64,000 bases of DNA from Sphingomonas folli (lineage in GTDB: Bacteria > Pseudomonadota > Alphaproteobacteria > Sphingomonadales > Sphingomonadaceae): positions 62,001 through 126,000 of the forward strand of contig NZ_JAHXZL010000001.1 in NCBI RefSeq assembly GCF_019429525.1. The letters are read 5' to 3'. Positions 35,819 through 45,500 of the stretch are shown here, in pieces. The notes beneath the pieces were generated by a model that saw nothing but the letters and a program-made list of their open reading frames with translations, made no database searches and was not told where the DNA came from. Position 1 is the stretch's first letter. Every line of letters begins with the position of its first letter. The position numbers were made by a program, and so were the translations under genes.

Positions 35819-36969
35819 CGCGCCGCGCCGCCCGGCCCGCCATTGGCGTCCGTCGTCAGCCGCTTGATCAGCTCGACCTCCGCCGGGCGATAGGGCGTAC
35901 CGTCGGCGCGCAGCACCTCGTGGAACCAGACGGTGGGTTCCTCATAGGTATAGGGCTTCTTCCAGCTGTCCCACGGCATGCGGGTCTGCGTCTTGCCGTC
36001 GACGAACCCCCAGTTGATCATCGCGACCTTCAGCTTGCGGCCGAGCGGCAGCGAGCCGTCGAAGGTGGAGCCGTTGCCGCGCGCCATATACTCGCTGCAC
36101 AACACCGGCCGGCCGTAGCTCGCCATCTGGCGCGCGCGCTTCTCCCATTGCTCGGGCCAGTTATAGTCGTGGAAGCTCATCACGTCGGATTGCGCGACTT
36201 GGATCTTCTCGACCGCGTCGAGCGTGTCCTGCCGGTCCCAGGTCTCGCCGGTCCACAGCCCGCTGGTGAGCGGCTGGCTCGGGTCGGCGCTGCGTGCCCA
36301 GTCGAACACCTGGCCGAGCAGCCCGGCGACCAGCTCGGTCTTGCGCGGTGTCGGCTTGTAATTGCCGCCGCCCGCGTTGTTGGGCTCGTTCCACACGTCC
36401 CAGGCGACGACGCGCTTGTCGCGTGCGAAGGTGCCGACCACGTCCTTCACATAGCCCTCGAACTTGCCGTACTGGCTGGCGTCGGCGAGGCGCGCCGCGC
36501 CCGGCGCCTGCATCCAGCCGGAATTGTGCACGCCCGGGATCGGGGGGCGCTGCGGGCCGGCGACCGGGTCGGGGTCCCAGCAGCTGTCGAACAGCACGAA
36601 CATGACGCGGACGTGGTGCCGCTCCGCGATGTCGAGGAACTGCGCCATGCGCCGCTTGAGCCCGGCCGCGTCCCCCTCCCACAGCATGTTATGGAGATAG
36701 ACGCGCATCACGTTCATCCCCATCGCGTGCGCCCAGCCGAGCTCCTGGTCGATCTGCCGCGGGTTGAACGTGTCCGCCTGCCACATCTCGAACTGGTTGA
36801 TCGCCGAGCGGTTGGTGTAATTGGCGCCGACCAGCCAGGGTTGCGCGTCGTACCAGCGGTTCGCCTCGTCCTTCGACCACATCGCGCGAGCGTTCGCGGG
36901 CAACGCACCCGCCAGCCCGGTCAGGGCACCCAGCGTGGCGGTGCCGGCGAGCAGCAGCTGGCGGATCAT
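35815..36969 (-). CDS. Glycoside hydrolase family 5-like endo-glycanase (cellulase/mannanase fold), exported
   Basis: A 384-residue TIM-barrel glycosidase with a signal peptide (MIRQLLLAGTATLGALTGLAGALPANARA). The acid/base Glu195 lies in VAWDVWNEPNNAGGGN and the nucleophile Glu293 in GRPVLCSEYMARG. This is the clan GH-A arrangement, about 100 residues apart. ANYTNRSAINQFEMWQ and NVMRVYLHNMLWEGD are typical barrel strands. The start at 36969 is preferred over the upstream 37014 because it begins the signal peptide. It is first in a two-gene operon with the GH43 enzyme and divergent from a FadR-type regulator, which suggests substrate-induced expression on a plant-type polysaccharide. Confidence 0.88.
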   Translation of the reverse strand: MIRQLLLAGTATLGALTGLAGALPANARAMWSKDEANRWYDAQPWLVGANYTNRSAINQFEMWQADTFNPRQIDQELGWAHAMGMNVMRVYLHNMLWEGDAAGLKRRMAQFLDIAERHHVRVMFVLFDSCWDPDPVAGPQRPPIPGVHNSGWMQAPGAARLADASQYGKFEGYVKDVVGTFARDKRVVAWDVWNEPNNAGGGNYKPTPRKTELVAGLLGQVFDWARSADPSQPLTSGLWTGETWDRQDTLDAVEKIQVAQSDVMSFHDYNWPEQWEKRARQMASYGRPVLCSEYMARGNGSTFDGSLPLGRKLKVAMINWGFVDGKTQTRMPWDSWKKPYTYEEPTVWFHEVLRADGTPYRPAEVELIKRLTTDANGGPGGAAR

Positions 36970-37056
36970 CTCGTCTCCTCTCGAATTTTCTTGTACGGGA
37001 GTAAGGCCTCGCACGGTCGTGCCGCAGTCTAGCCGCGTCGTCGCGGCGGGAGAAGC

Positions 37057-37070
37057 GGTATAATCATATC
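37057..37070. promoter_or_regulatory. Candidate GntR operator between the glycosidase operon and its regulator
   Basis: GGTAT-AATC-ATATC, an interrupted inverted repeat with 8 of 10 arm bases symmetric, 87 bases before the GH5 start and 122 before the regulator start. Its spacing resembles FadR-type GntR sites (GTAT-Nx-ATAC). It also contains TATAAT, so it may overlap a -10 element. Confidence 0.35.
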
Positions 37071-37191
37071 AAAGCCTTGCGGGTGGAGACGGCACGGAAC
37101 GTGTCGGTTCGCGCCGATCCCAGACATGATTAATCTTCTCGATGGCGATCGCGGCGGCTAGGATCGTTCGTTGGGCCGATCGGGGCCCGGT

Positions 37192-37935
37192 GTCAGCTAC
37201 GGGGCTCCGCCAGTGCAGCATGAACTCGGCCGCAATCTCACCTACGGCCTGCAGGAGGTGCTCGGGCGCGCGATCGTGGTGGGCGACTATGCCGATCGCC
37301 CCTTCCCCAACGAGGCCGACATCGTCAAGGCGCATGGTGTCAGCCGCTCGGTCACGCGCGAGGCCGTCAAGATGCTCGCCGCCAAGGGCCTGCTCGGCGC
37401 CCGCCCGAAGCAGGGCACGTTCGTGCGCCCGCAGGACGCGTGGAACCTGTTCGACCCCGACGTGCTGCGCTGGCTGCTCGAGCGCAAATTGTCGATCGAG
37501 CTGCTGCGCCAGTTCAACGAGCTGCGCATCGCGATGGAACCCGAGGGCGCGGCCCTGGCGGCGCAGCGCGCCACGCCCGAGCAGCAGGCCGCGATCAGCG
37601 CGGGGCTGGAGCGGATGCGCGCGGCCGAGCGCGGCGAGGACGACACGCTCGACGCCGACATCGCCTTCCACGTCGCGGTGCTGCGCGCCTCGAACAACCC
37701 TTTCTTCACGCGGCTTCGCGACATCGTCGAGACCGCGCTGCGCACCTCGATCCGTTTCACCAACCGGATCTCGGGCCGATCGGCGAGCATCGCCGAACAT
37801 ACCGCGGTCCGTGATGCCATCCTGGCCGGAGACGTCGAGGCGGCGCGCGCGGCGATGCGGGTCCTGATCGTCAACGTGCTGACGCTGATCGACCAGGTCG
37901 AGGCCAAGGAGTCCGAGACCGCCGCGGCGCGCTGA
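37192..37935 (+). CDS. FadR-subfamily GntR transcriptional regulator
   Basis: A 247-residue regulator. The winged helix is at residues ~8-75 (LTYGLQEVLGRAIVVGDYADRPFPNEADIVKAHGVSRSVTREAVKMLAAKGLLGARPKQGTFV). An FCD ligand domain follows, with the Asp/His metal-site pattern (LDADIAFHVAVLRASNNPFF, IAEHTAVRDAILAGD). The start is uncertain: there is no in-frame ATG near; TTG 37171, GTG 37192 and GTG 37213 are possible. It is divergent from the GH5-GH43 operon and most likely controls it in response to a sugar acid or similar product. Confidence 0.9.
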   Translation, partial: VSYGAPPVQHELGRNLTYGLQEVLGRAIVVGDYADRPFPNEADIVKAHGVSRSVTREAVKMLAAKGLLGARPKQGTFVRPQDAWNLFDPDVLRWLLERKLSIELLRQFNELRIAMEPEGAALAAQRATPEQQAAISAGLERMRAAERGEDDTLDADIAFHVAVLRASNNPFFTRLRDIVETALRTSIRFTNRISGRSASIAEHTAVRDAILAGDVEAARAAMRVLIVNVLTLIDQVEAKESETAAAR

Positions 37936-37945
37936 GCGGTGCGGC

Positions 37946-38476
37946 TCAGCCGGTCGTGAGCCGTGATAGATCATCGGGCGTGTTGACGTTGACGAGCGCG
38001 ACGCCGGGGCAGACCGCGATCACGCCCGCGCCAGCCGCCCAGCGGCGGATCGAGCGGTCGCCGCCGCCGGCGAGATAAGCCGCGAGCGGCTCGGCGAGCG
38101 CGGTCGGCCAATAGCCGACGGTCGGTGCCTCGGCCGCGTGCGCCGCGCCGGACGCGCGGAGGGCAGTGACGAGCGAGTTCGGCAAGATGGGCGTGTCGCA
38201 CGCGGTGGTGAGCACCGCGTCGAAGCCGTGCGCCGCGGCATGCGCCAGTGCGCCGGCGATGCCGCCGAGCGGACCCAGGCCAGGGCTCGGCCGATCGGGC
38301 ACCACCGGCACCGGCGCCGCGTCGCGCCCGACCACCACCAGCCCGGCGACGTATGGCGCGAGGCTGGCCAGCGCGTGGTCGAGCAGCGCGGTGCCGTCGA
38401 GCGAAGCGAGCGCCTTGTCGCTCCCGAAGCGGCGCGACTGCCCGCCGGCGAGCACGGCACCGAGGATCATGGTCAT
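37946..38476 (-). CDS. mobA: Molybdenum cofactor guanylyltransferase (MobA-like)
   Basis: A 176-residue nucleotidyltransferase that links GMP to molybdopterin to make the guanine dinucleotide form of the cofactor. The N-terminal GAVLAGGQSRRFGSDKALASLDG is the classical GTP-binding loop. PDRPSPGLGPLGGIAGAL and LTTACDTPILP (metal-binding Asp) follow. Two ATGs, 38476 and 38470, are both possible. It converges on the GntR gene (10 bp between stops). MobA-like proteins also include the CTP-using MocA type, but the short loop pattern fits MobA. Confidence 0.88.
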   Translation of the reverse strand: MTMILGAVLAGGQSRRFGSDKALASLDGTALLDHALASLAPYVAGLVVVGRDAAPVPVVPDRPSPGLGPLGGIAGALAHAAAHGFDAVLTTACDTPILPNSLVTALRASGAAHAAEAPTVGYWPTALAEPLAAYLAGGGDRSIRRWAAGAGVIAVCPGVALVNVNTPDDLSRLTTG

Positions 38477-38688
38477 GCCGCCCTTGTCGCGCGGCGCGGT
38501 GCCAGAGGAAAGTGTGTTCGATCCGTCAATCATGGCGACAGTTCCGGCGCGCTGTCGTCAAGTAACGTACTGTCATCGAACCGATCGTCACAAGTTGAGC
38601 GCGAGCGACTGGCCCGTTATGGCGAGATCGCCGCGCTCCGCAGTGGCTTAGCTTAAGGACGATCGTTAGGCGCGATGCGGGATCAACG

Positions 38689-39804
38689 GTGGGGTCGCGC
38701 ATTTTGTCGAGGAACAGCTCGTGGCAGGCGATCGCGGCATGGTCGCGACAGACGTTCGTCGACCGCGAGCTGTTCCTTCGCACCGACGGACGGGTCCGTT
38801 TCATCCGCGTCACGCGGCGGAGCCAGCTGCGTGCGGTCACCGCCGGCGCACTCGTGCTGCTGGTATGGGGTGGGGGAACGCTCACCGCGGTGGTGTGGAG
38901 CCTGCGCGCGCCGACGCCACCGCAGCGCCGCGCGCAGGAGCGAGTCGCGGTCGCCGCTCCCCCGGCGACCACCATGCCCGCGTCGCGCCCGGTGCCGCCC
39001 GCCGCCGCGCCGCACGACTCGGCGGCCGTTCGCGAGCTACTGCGGCGCCAGCGGCTGATCGAGCAGCTCGTCGCCTCGAAGCTGGGGCAGCCGGTGGCGC
39101 ATACCGCGCTCGACCGGCCGGTCAGGGCGGGGGAAGACACGCTCGGCGCGCTCGACGCGGCGCAGCAGGCGTTCGCGCGCGGGCTCGGCGAAGCCTTCGA
39201 CGCCGACCGTGAGAAGCGGACGGCGGCGCTTCACCGGCTCGGGCTCGACGCCGAGCGCCTCGCCGCGCAGGGGCGGCGCGCCGAAGGGGGGCCGCTGATC
39301 CCCTGGCCCGACGATGGCACGTCGGTGCCGGCGGCGCTGGAGACACTCGCCGCCGCGGTGGTGCACTGGGCCGCGGTCGGGCAGGGCGCCACCGCGGTGC
39401 CCTCGGGGCGGCCGACACGCGACTCGAGCCAGACCAGCAGCTTCGGCGTGCGCGCCGATCCGTTCAACGGCCGCCCGACCTTCCACGCCGGACTCGATTT
39501 TCGCGGCAGCTACGGCGAGCCGATCTACGCCGCCGCGGCGGGGCGGGTGAGCTTCGTCGGCGAGCGCGCCGGCTATGGCCGGCTCGTCGAGATCGACCAC
39601 GGCAACGGCATCGCCTCGCGCTACGGCCATCTCTCCGGCGCCGACGTCACCCTGGGCCAGCAGGTCACGCGCGGCCAGCGGATCGCGCGCATGGGATCGA
39701 CCGGCCGCTCGACCGGAACCCACGTCCACTTCGAGGTGCGGCTCCACGGCAATGCGGTGAACCCCCAGCCGTTCCTCGCCTTCGGCGACACGAAAGGAAG
39801 ATGA
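38689..39804 (+). CDS. M23 family peptidoglycan endopeptidase with membrane anchor
   Basis: A 371-residue LytM-type zinc peptidase. The single membrane helix is near residues 48-70 (LRAVTAGALVLLVWGGGTLTAVVWSL), then a helical periplasmic stem with coiled-coil character (~105-190). The catalytic domain is at ~250-365: FHAGLDFRGSYGEPIYAAAAGRVSFVGERAGYGRLVEIDHGNG (first zinc His and Asp) and THVHFEV (HxH ligand). The catalytic motifs are complete. The start codon is GTG. Its stop overlaps the bactofilin start (ATGA), a pairing known from other bacteria in which bactofilin scaffolds an M23 enzyme to shape the cell wall. Confidence 0.93.
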   Translation: MGSRILSRNSSWQAIAAWSRQTFVDRELFLRTDGRVRFIRVTRRSQLRAVTAGALVLLVWGGGTLTAVVWSLRAPTPPQRRAQERVAVAAPPATTMPASRPVPPAAAPHDSAAVRELLRRQRLIEQLVASKLGQPVAHTALDRPVRAGEDTLGALDAAQQAFARGLGEAFDADREKRTAALHRLGLDAERLAAQGRRAEGGPLIPWPDDGTSVPAALETLAAAVVHWAAVGQGATAVPSGRPTRDSSQTSSFGVRADPFNGRPTFHAGLDFRGSYGEPIYAAAAGRVSFVGERAGYGRLVEIDHGNGIASRYGHLSGADVTLGQQVTRGQRIARMGSTGRSTGTHVHFEVRLHGNAVNPQPFLAFGDTKGR

Positions 39805-40295
39805 AGATGTCGATGTTCGGCAGCCGGCACTCGCCGCCGCCCCCGCCGCCGCCCACGCGCGCCGCCGCGCTGGTGCCGCCCGCGCCGGCCACGGGGGCGC
39901 GGCACACGCCCTTCTCGCTGATCGGCGGCGACGTGGTGGTCACCGGCAATCTGAGCGCGACGGTCGACATCCACATCGACGGTCGGATCGACGGTGACCT
40001 GACATGCGCCAGCCTGGTGCAGGGCGCGGAGAGCGTGATCTGCGGCAACATCGTCGCCAAGGCGGCGCGGATCGCCGGTCAGGTCGAGGGCAGCATCACC
40101 GCCGACAATCTGGTGATCGAGCGCAGCGCGCGCATCTTCGGGGACTGCCGCTACGGCACGCTGGCGGTGGAGAATGGCGCGCAGGTGGAGGGGCGCTTCT
40201 CCGCGCAGAGCACGATCGTGGTGCCGCCCGAGCTCGCCGCGCCCGAGGAGGATTATGTCGACGAGATCGAGGGGGAGGAGCGCTACGTCGACTGA
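39801..40295 (+). CDS. Bactofilin (polymer-forming cytoskeletal protein)
   Basis: A 164-residue bactofilin. A Pro-rich N-terminal tail (SPPPPPPPTRAAALVPP) precedes the right-handed beta-helix core (GGDVVVTGNLSATVDIHIDGRIDGDLTCASLVQG ... AARIAGQVEGSITADNLVIERSARIFGDCRYGTLAVENGAQVEG), with repeats of about 17-18 residues. An acidic tail follows. Bactofilins form nucleotide-free filaments at the membrane. Translational coupling with the M23 endopeptidase suggests a joint role in local wall remodelling or stalk/shape control. Confidence 0.96.
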   Translation: MKMSMFGSRHSPPPPPPPTRAAALVPPAPATGARHTPFSLIGGDVVVTGNLSATVDIHIDGRIDGDLTCASLVQGAESVICGNIVAKAARIAGQVEGSITADNLVIERSARIFGDCRYGTLAVENGAQVEGRFSAQSTIVVPPELAAPEEDYVDEIEGEERYVD

Positions 40296-40364
40296 ACGAC
40301 GGGGCGTCGGCGCGAGCGGATCGAGCGCGTAACCGCCGCGCCGCCGCTACCCGCCGCGCCGCGA

Positions 40365-41678
40365 CTACGCGCCGAACACGCGCGCGAAGATCGTGTCGAC
40401 GTGCTTGAGGTGATAGGCCAGATCGAACTTGTCGTCGATCTCGGCCGGCGACAGCGCCGCGGTCACCTCGGGATCGCCCTTGAGCAGCTCCTGGAGCGAG
40501 AGCGCGCCGTCCGACTCCCACACCTTCATCGCGTTGCGCTGGACCAGCCGATAGGCGTCCTCGCGGCTCACGCCCGCCTGGGTCAGCGCGAGCAGCACGC
40601 GCTGCGAGTGGACCAGCCCGCCCATGCGATCGAGATTCTTCTGCATGCGCTCGGGGTAGACGAGCAGCTTGTCGATCACTCCCGTCAGCCGCGCCAGCGC
40701 GAAATCGAGCGTGATCGTCGCGTCGGGTCCGATGTAACGCTCCACCGACGAGTGCGAGATGTCGCGCTCGTGCCACAGCGCCACATTCTCCAGCGCCGGG
40801 GTGACATAGCCGCGCACCATGCGCGCGAGGCCGGTGAGATTCTCGGTGAGGACGGGATTGCGCTTGTGCGGCATCGCCGAGGAGCCCTTCTGCCCGGGCG
40901 AGAAATACTCCTCCGCCTCCAGCACCTCGGTGCGCTGCAGGTGGCGCACCTCGGTGGCGACCCGCTCGATCGACCCCGCGATCACGCCCAAGGTGGCGAA
41001 GAACATGGCGTGCCGGTCGCGCGGGATCACCTGGGTCGACACCGGCTCCACCGCGAGACCGAGCGCGGCGGCGACATGCTCCTCTACGCGCGGGTCGACA
41101 TTGGCGAAGGTGCCGACCGCGCCCGAGATCGCGCAGGTGGCGATGTCGGCGCGCGCGGCGCGCAGCCGCGTGCGGCAGCGATCGAACTCGGCATAGGCCT
41201 GCGCCAGCTTGAGCCCGAACGTGACCGGCTCGGCGTGGATGCCGTGGCTGCGCCCGATCGTCGGCGTCAGCCTGTGCTCGCGCGCGCGGCGCTCGATCAC
41301 CGCCAGCAGCCGGTCGAGATCGGCGAGCAGCAGGTCCGCGGCGCGCGCCAGTTGCACCGCCAGCGTGGTGTCGAGCACGTCGGACGAGGTCATGCCCTGG
41401 TGCATGAAGCGCGCCTCATCGCCGACCTGCTCCGCCACCCAGGTGAGGAAGGCGATCACGTCGTGCTTGGTCACCGCCTCGATCGCGTCGATCGCGGCGA
41501 CGTCGATCGCGGGCTCGGTCGCCCACCACGCCCACAAAGCGTCGGCGGCGCTCTGCGGCACCACGCCGAGCTCGGCGAGCTTCTCGGTGGCGTGCGCCTC
41601 GATCTCGAACCAGGTCGCGTAGCGCGCCTCGGGCGTCCAGATCGCGGTCATCTCGGGGCGGGAATAGCGGGGGATCAT
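40365..41678 (-). CDS. purB: Adenylosuccinate lyase
   Basis: A 437-residue purine enzyme that releases fumarate from SAICAR and from adenylosuccinate. The superfamily signature GSSAMPHKRNPV carries the catalytic Ser on the mobile loop. TIGRSHGIHAEPVTFGLKLA and HQGMTSSDVLDTTLA are further active-site segments. It starts at ATG 41678 (MIPRYSRPEMTAIW); 22 upstream in-frame codons are Arg/Pro-rich and not conserved. It stands alone, converging on bactofilin and followed on the other side by radC on the same strand. Confidence 0.98.
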   Translation of the reverse strand: MIPRYSRPEMTAIWTPEARYATWFEIEAHATEKLAELGVVPQSAADALWAWWATEPAIDVAAIDAIEAVTKHDVIAFLTWVAEQVGDEARFMHQGMTSSDVLDTTLAVQLARAADLLLADLDRLLAVIERRAREHRLTPTIGRSHGIHAEPVTFGLKLAQAYAEFDRCRTRLRAARADIATCAISGAVGTFANVDPRVEEHVAAALGLAVEPVSTQVIPRDRHAMFFATLGVIAGSIERVATEVRHLQRTEVLEAEEYFSPGQKGSSAMPHKRNPVLTENLTGLARMVRGYVTPALENVALWHERDISHSSVERYIGPDATITLDFALARLTGVIDKLLVYPERMQKNLDRMGGLVHSQRVLLALTQAGVSREDAYRLVQRNAMKVWESDGALSLQELLKGDPEVTAALSPAEIDDKFDLAYHLKHVDTIFARVFGA

Positions 41679-41760
41679 GCGCGCGGTCCTGGAGCGAGGC
41701 GGGAGGATGCGCGGGCGGGTAGCAGCGCGCGGCGCGGGGGGCAAATGGCGGGGCGCGCGC

Positions 41761-42450
41761 TCAGATCAGCCCCTTGGCGCGCAGGCTCAGTTGGCCCGAG
41801 CCCGCGACGATGACGTGATCGTGGATCACGATGCCGAGCGGTCGCGCCGCAGCCACGATCGCGCGCGTGATGTCGATGTCGGCGCGGCTCGGCGACGGGT
41901 CGCCTGAGGGATGGTTGTGGACCAGGATCAGCGCCGCGGCACCGGTGTCGAGCGCGCGCCTGATCACCTCGCGCACGTGCACCGCGGCCTGGTCGATCGT
42001 CCCGTGCGCCATCACCTCGTCGCGGACGATCATGTTGCGCGTGTTGAGATGCAGCACGCGGAACCGTTCGATCGTGTCGTGCGCCATATCGGCATGGAGA
42101 TAGTCCGCCAGCGCCTGCCAATTCGACAGGATCGGCGCCGCGTTGGCGCGCTCGCGCAGCAGTCGGATCGCGGTGGCACGCGCGACACGCAGCGCGGCGA
42201 TGCTCACCTCGCCGAGCCCCGGCACGCGCGCCAGCACCGCCGGGTCGGCGTCCATCAGCGCGTTGAGGCTGCCGAAGCGGCGCAGCAGCTCCTTGGCGAG
42301 CGGCTTGGTGTCGACCCGCCTGAGCGAGAGGCCGAGCAGATACTCGACCAGCTCATAGTCGTGCAGTCCCTCGGGATCGAGGAGAAGCCGCTCGCGCAGC
42401 CGCCCGCGATGCCCCAGGACGTCGCTCGCGGCGGTCTCCTCGTCGACCAT
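41761..42450 (-). CDS. radC: RadC family JAB-domain protein
   Basis: A 229-residue protein with an N-terminal helix-hairpin-helix part (LARVPGLGEVSIAALRVA) and a C-terminal JAB1/MPN-type metalloprotease-like domain. The zinc motif is complete: HNHPSGDPSPSRADID, with the Glu further upstream in the RNMIVRDEVMAHG region. RadC was once tied to DNA repair; its true function is unresolved. The start at 42450 removes a long arginine-rich N-terminal frame that overlaps the divergent ydbH gene. It is 99 bp from the ydbH-like start. Confidence 0.93.
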   Translation of the reverse strand: MVDEETAASDVLGHRGRLRERLLLDPEGLHDYELVEYLLGLSLRRVDTKPLAKELLRRFGSLNALMDADPAVLARVPGLGEVSIAALRVARATAIRLLRERANAAPILSNWQALADYLHADMAHDTIERFRVLHLNTRNMIVRDEVMAHGTIDQAAVHVREVIRRALDTGAAALILVHNHPSGDPSPSRADIDITRAIVAAARPLGIVIHDHVIVAGSGQLSLRAKGLI

Positions 42451-42548
42451 CGCGGGTCGCCTAGGCGAGCGCGCGGTCGCGCGCAATTGCGCACGGCGGT
42501 CGCGACGGCCTATGCTGGCGATCGAATGACGCGCGACGGAGATCCGAG

Positions 42549-45500
42549 GTGACCAGCGCGCGACGTCGCGCCCTGATCGCGGTCTCCGGCCTGGCGCTCG
42601 CCGGCGGCGCGACGCTGTGGCTGTCGCGCGTGCCGATCGCGACCCACGTGATCGACCGCGAGCTGGCGCGCCGCGACGTGCCGGCGCGCTACGCCATCGC
42701 CGACCTGGGTTTCGGCCGCCAGCGGCTGACCGGCGTGGTGATCGGCGATCCGCGCGCCCCCGACCTCGTCGCCGACTGGGTCGAGACCGAGACCGACCTC
42801 GGCCTGTCCGGCCCCAGATTGATCGGGGTGCGCGCGGGGCATGTCCGCCTGTCGCCGCGGCTGGCGAACGGCAAGCTCTCGCTCGGCGCGATCGACCGGC
42901 TGCTGCCGGCGGGCGCGGGGGGCGGCTTCGCGCTGCCCGCGATCGACCTGGACCTCGCCGACGCGCGGGTCGCACTGGCGACGCCCCAGGGCGACGTCGC
43001 GCTCCGGTTGAGCGGGCGCGGGCGGCTCGACGACGGGTTCAGCGGCCGCCTGCTCGCCGCCGCGCCGCGGCTCGACGCGGGCGGGTGCGCGCTGCGCGCG
43101 CTCGACGCGCGCGTGGACGTCCGCGTGGTGGAGAGAGCGCCGCGGCTCGCCGGCCCGGTCCGCGCGGCCGCGCTCGACTGCGCGGGCGCCCGGCTGGTCG
43201 CGCCCGCGGTCACGCTCGACGCCACGCTCTCGCCCTCGCTCGACCGGTGGCGCGTCAGCGCGCGGCTGGGCGCGAAGGGAGCGACCGCGCCGGCCGGCCG
43301 TCTCGATGGCCTCGGCGGGACGATCACCTTCGCCGGCGACGCGCGGCGCAGCGGCGGCACCGTGGCGCTCACCGCGGCGCGCGTGCGTGCGGTCGCGGCG
43401 AGCGGCGGCCCGAGCCGCTTCACCGGCACGTGGCGGCTGGCGGACCGCGGCGCGACCGTCGCGGGACGGCTCGAGGCCGACGCGGTGGCGCTGGCGCCGG
43501 GGGAGCGCGCGCGCCTACGCCTCCTGCGCGACTCGACCGCGGGCACACCGTTGGCGCCGCTCGGCGCCGCGCTCGCGCGCGACCTGGACGCCGCGGCGCG
43601 ACGGATGCGCCTCACCGCGGAGCTGGCGCTGGCGAGCGGCGCGCCGACGCTGCTGACGATCGATCGCGCCGAGATCGCCGCGGCGACCGGCGCGCGCGCG
43701 GCGCTCGACCGCGGCGGCATCGTGCTGGGCCATCCCGCCGGGCCGCGGCTCGCCGGGCGGCTGACACTCGGCGGCGGCGGACTGCCCGCGACCGAGCTGC
43801 GGCTGACGCAGGCGGCGCCCGGCGGGGCGATCGGCGGCACCGCGACGATCGCGCGCTACGCCCGCGGCGGCGCCGCGCTGGAGCTCACCCCACTGACCTT
43901 CTCGACCGCGGGCGGCAGCGTCCGGCTCAGCGCCGATGCGACGCTCACGGGGCCGCTCCCGGACGGGCGGGTCGAGCGGCTCAGCCTGCCGCTCGACGCG
44001 CGCCTCGGCCTCGGCGGCACGCTGACGCTCGCGCCCGGCTGCGCGCCGCTGCGCTTCGACCGCCTGCTCGTGTCCGGCCTCGCGCTCGGCCGCACCGCGC
44101 TGACGCTCTGCCCGCTCGACGGCGCGCTGGTCCGCGTGGCGGACGGCCGGGTGAGCGGCGGCGCGCGCGTCGCCGACGTGGCGCTGCGCGGCACGCTGGG
44201 GGGCACGCCGCTGCGGCTCACCGCCGCCGAGGCGCTGCTGCGGCTCGCGGACCGTCGCGTCACGCTCGGCGACGTCGCCGCGCGGATCGGCATGCCGGAT
44301 CGCGTGACTCGGATCGACGCCGCGCGCGTCGACGGCATCCTGAGCGCCACCGGCGCGGCGGGCCATTTCGCCGGCGCGGGCGGGGCGATCGCCAACGTGC
44401 CGCTGGCGATGAGCGCCGCGGCGGGGACGTGGCGCGTTCACGGCGGCGCGCTGGCGCTCGACGGCGCGCTCACCGTGGCGGACCAGGCCGCGCCCGCGCG
44501 CTTCGAGCCGCTCGCCGCGCGCGCCGTCGCGCTGACGCTGCGCGACGGCGCCATCGCCGCGACGGGCACGCTCCACGAGCCGAGCACCGGCACCAAGGTC
44601 GCCGACGTGGCGATCGCGCATCGGCTCGCCGCGGGCACGGGCACCGCGCATCTTACGGTGCCGGGCATCACGTTCGGGGACACGCTCCAGCCCGACAAGC
44701 TCACCCGCCTCACCTTCGGTGTCATCGCCGACGTGCGCGGCACGGTGAGCGGCGCCGGCGACATCGCCTGGAGCCCCGACGGCGTCACCAGCACCGGCCG
44801 CTTCGCCACCCCGGGCACCGACCTGGCCGCCGCGTTCGGGCCGGTCGAGGGGATCGCGGGGACGATCGCCTTCACCGACCTGCTCGCGCTGGAGAGCGCC
44901 CCCGACCAGGTCGCCACGGTCCGCTCGATCAACCCGGGCGTGCCGGTGACCGACGGCCGGATCATCTACCAGACGCTGCCGAACACGCGCGTCCGCGTGG
45001 CCGAGGGGCGCTGGCCGTTCGCGGGCGGGACGCTGACGCTGGAGCCGACGCTGCTCGACTTCGGCAACCCGCAGGAGCGCCGGCTGACCTTCCGCGTCGA
45101 CGGCATGGACGCGGGCAAGTTCCTCCAGCAGTTCGACTTCAAGAACCTGAGCGCGACCGGCACCTTCGATGGCGTGCTGCCGATGCTGTTCGACGAGAGC
45201 GGCGGCCGGATCGCGGAGGGGCGCCTGGTCGCACGCGCGGGCGGCGGCAGCATCGCCTATCTCGGCGAGCTGACCGAGAAAGACCTCGGCTTCTGGGGCA
45301 ATCTCGCCTTCCAGTCGCTGCGCTCGCTGATCTATCGCGACCTGGCGCTGGAGATGAACGGGCCATTGGCGGGCGAGATGGTCACCGGCGTGCGCTTCGC
45401 GGGCATCCGCCAGGGGCAGGGGGCGAAGAGCAACTTCCTGCTGCGCCGGCTGACGCGGCTGCCGATCCAGTTCAACATCACCGTGCGCGCGCCGTTCCGC

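Noticed and set aside
37171..37191. TTG 37171 as start of the GntR regulator
   Set aside because: No ribosome site, and the first residues (GRSGPG) are not family-like; GTG 37192 is kept as a compromise but is not certain.
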